DNA from: JAMLHH01 sp035515235
GTDB taxonomy: Bacteria > Bacteroidota > Bacteroidia > Chitinophagales > JADIYW01
Reading direction: 5' to 3'
DNA: 64,000 nt
Assembly (NCBI GenBank): GCA_035515235.1
Contig: DATJBS010000055.1
Location: 7,117-71,116 of the forward strand
Shown: piece after piece, positions 63,006 to 64,000 of the stretch
Layout: every line of letters starts with the position of its first letter
How positions within the stretch are numbered: the first letter of the stretch is position 1
Position numbers and translations under genes: made by a program
The notes under the pieces: model-generated
Seen by the model: only the letters and a program-made list of their open reading frames with translations
The model's database searches: none
What the model was told of the DNA's origin: nothing

Positions 63006-63442
63006 GTGATGAATGTTGAGTGATGAGATTTTAATTTGGCAATTAGTTAATGAGAATATGAATTGATTAGAAATTAGATTGTGTAAAACAGTACTACAAC
63101 GTCTTTTTGAACTTGGTTCAGAATCTATTACTTCTAAAAATTTATAATTTTGATTTCTTTAAATCTACTTGACTTTATAGTCTGATTTGAAGCATACTGA
63201 ATATGCGCCGTAGGTAAATCAGCTTTTTAATAAAAGGAGAAAGGTGTGCCGTAGGTACACAACTTCTATATTATGAAATTTACCAGATTATGTTTTGTCT
63301 CTACGAGGCAATCTCTTTCGTGGAATTGTATTTTTCTATAAAGCTTGAGCACCTACGGCGCGATGAGCATTGTTTTTTATGCCTAAATCTTTAACCATTA
63401 ACTTCTTAATGATAAAAACTAGAACTACTTAAATGTCAGCAA
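63006..63442. other. Non-coding region with short GCCGTAGGT-type repeats
   Basis: No gene. A 14-bp near-tandem repeat (GAGTGATGAATGTT, GAGTGATGAGATT) follows the recX stop. GCGCCGTAGGTAAATC at 63205, GTGTGCCGTAGGTACAC at 63244-63260 and the inverted GCACCTACGGCGC at 63349-63361 share a GCCGTAGGT core. Such short elements look like members of a dispersed intergenic family. Confidence 0.5.
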
Positions 63443-63587
63443 ATATAGTGGTCTGCGGTCAGTGACTGTGGACTATAAAAACTTCTTAATGGATTTAATT
63501 TTAGCAATCTTCTTTTAATTCTTTCGCAGATTTCGCAGATTAACGCAGAAAAGCTGCTTGCAATTCTTAACTTCTTAATGCTTTAAA
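63443..63587. repeat. Dispersed intergenic repeat, copy A
   Basis: Starts ATATAGTGGTCTGCGGTCAG and contains ACTTCTTAATGGATTTAATT and TTCGCAGATTAACGCAG; it matches copy B at 63709-63854 with scattered substitutions and small indels. No reading frame is conserved between the copies, which argues for a non-coding element. Confidence 0.85.
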
Positions 63588-63708
63588 GATTGCTTTTACT
63601 GTTTTATACAGAGATCCTTACATATATGCTGAGCTAAGTCGAAGTAGGATGACATATTGGAAAATATGATTGAAATCAAGCGGTCAACCTCATTTAGGGA
63701 TATACAAA

Positions 63709-63854
63709 ATACAGTGATCTGCGGTCAGTCGGCTGTGGACTATAAAAACTTCTTAATGAATTTAATTTTAGCAATCTTCTTTTTAATCTCCCGCAGATTT
63801 CGCAGATTAACGCAGAAAAGCTGCCTGCAAATCTTAATTTGTTAATGTTTTAAA
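63709..63854. repeat. Dispersed intergenic repeat, copy B
   Basis: Second copy of the element at 63443-63587 in the same orientation, 266 bp downstream. The most conserved stretches are GGACTATAAAAACTTCTTAA, TTAATTTTAGCAATCTTC and GCAGATTTCGCAGATTAACG. The rest of the window end (63855-64000) shows no gene. Confidence 0.85.
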
Positions 63855-64000
63855 TTTTGATCATTGTTGTCCGAGATAAATTAAAATAAAGTTGTTAGTC
63901 TATCAAAAGTAGCCTAAACATTGACTTTTTATTTTTAATTATCAGTTTTTTCAAAAACAAGCTAATCAAATAAAGTGAGTTGATTTCTGGGTTTAGCATT

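Noticed and set aside
63657..63845. 62-codon plus-strand frame near the window end
   Set aside because: It runs through repeat copy B and the frame is not conserved in copy A.

Overview
The window comes from an AT-rich chromosome of a member of the Bacteroidota. The evidence is the gene content (type IX secretion C-terminal sorting domains on four proteins, a TonB receptor with a carboxypeptidase-regulatory-like N-terminus, DUF2851, Dabb, a HYC_CC_PP-like protein), the continuous rpsL-rpsG-fusA-rpsJ...rplQ-carA order without tuf or adk, promoters of the Bacteroidota type (TTG, 17-19 nt, TAnnTTTG), and the absence of Shine-Dalgarno sequences. The genus cannot be read from the sequence.

Layout. 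1-2.5 kb: an edge-truncated membrane glycosyltransferase, a Dabb protein and a PlsC-like acyltransferase. 2.6-6.8 kb: an endonuclease/exonuclease/phosphatase-family lipoprotein, then a three-gene metal-handling set (HYC_CC_PP-like protein, TonB receptor, exported HMA protein). 6.8-11.2 kb: two T9SS cargo proteins, a BspA-like repeat protein and an M43 metalloprotease, sharing a nearly identical C-terminal segment and terminator. 11.3-14.2 kb: an A-type Fe-S carrier and an rfbA-galE-HRDC operon. 14.7-17.8 kb: a small unknown gene behind a perfect 18-bp palindrome, a two-component system and an exported helical protein. 17.8-27.9 kb: a T9SS CotH/lamin-tail protein, enolase, an acyl-CoA dehydrogenase, a T9SS DUF3604 protein and carA.

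28.0-45.7 kb is the fused str-S10-spc-alpha superoperon on the minus strand: 27 ribosomal protein genes plus fusA, secY, map, infA and rpoA. It is read from one recognisable promoter about 170 bp upstream of rpsL and ends at a strong hairpin terminator after rplQ. The small genes rpmJ (L36) and rpmD (L30) were found by reading the gaps.

46.4-51.7 kb is a tightly packed plus-strand operon (amidohydrolase, coaX, outer-membrane protein, TPR protein, lptC). 51.7-54 kb holds a bile-acid:sodium symporter-family protein and a sterol desaturase-family protein. 54.2 kb is a lone phage-type KilA-N gene. 55.1-59.9 kb is a flippase-dut-nucleotidyltransferase-TPR set. 60.0-63.0 kb is DUF2851-pspC-recX, where an RDD-family membrane protein gene has been inserted and the first 145 bp of the pspC-like gene now occur on both sides of it. 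63.0-64.0 kb is non-coding and holds two diverged copies of a 145-bp repeat plus short GCCGTAGGT-type repeats.

No rRNA, tRNA, CRISPR array or complete insertion sequence was recognised. The strongest leads are the RDD insertion with its 145-bp duplication, the recurring promoter box 4-5 nt before start codons (possible leaderless mRNAs), the duplicated T9SS tail plus terminator, and the palindrome-controlled orphan gene at 14.67 kb.
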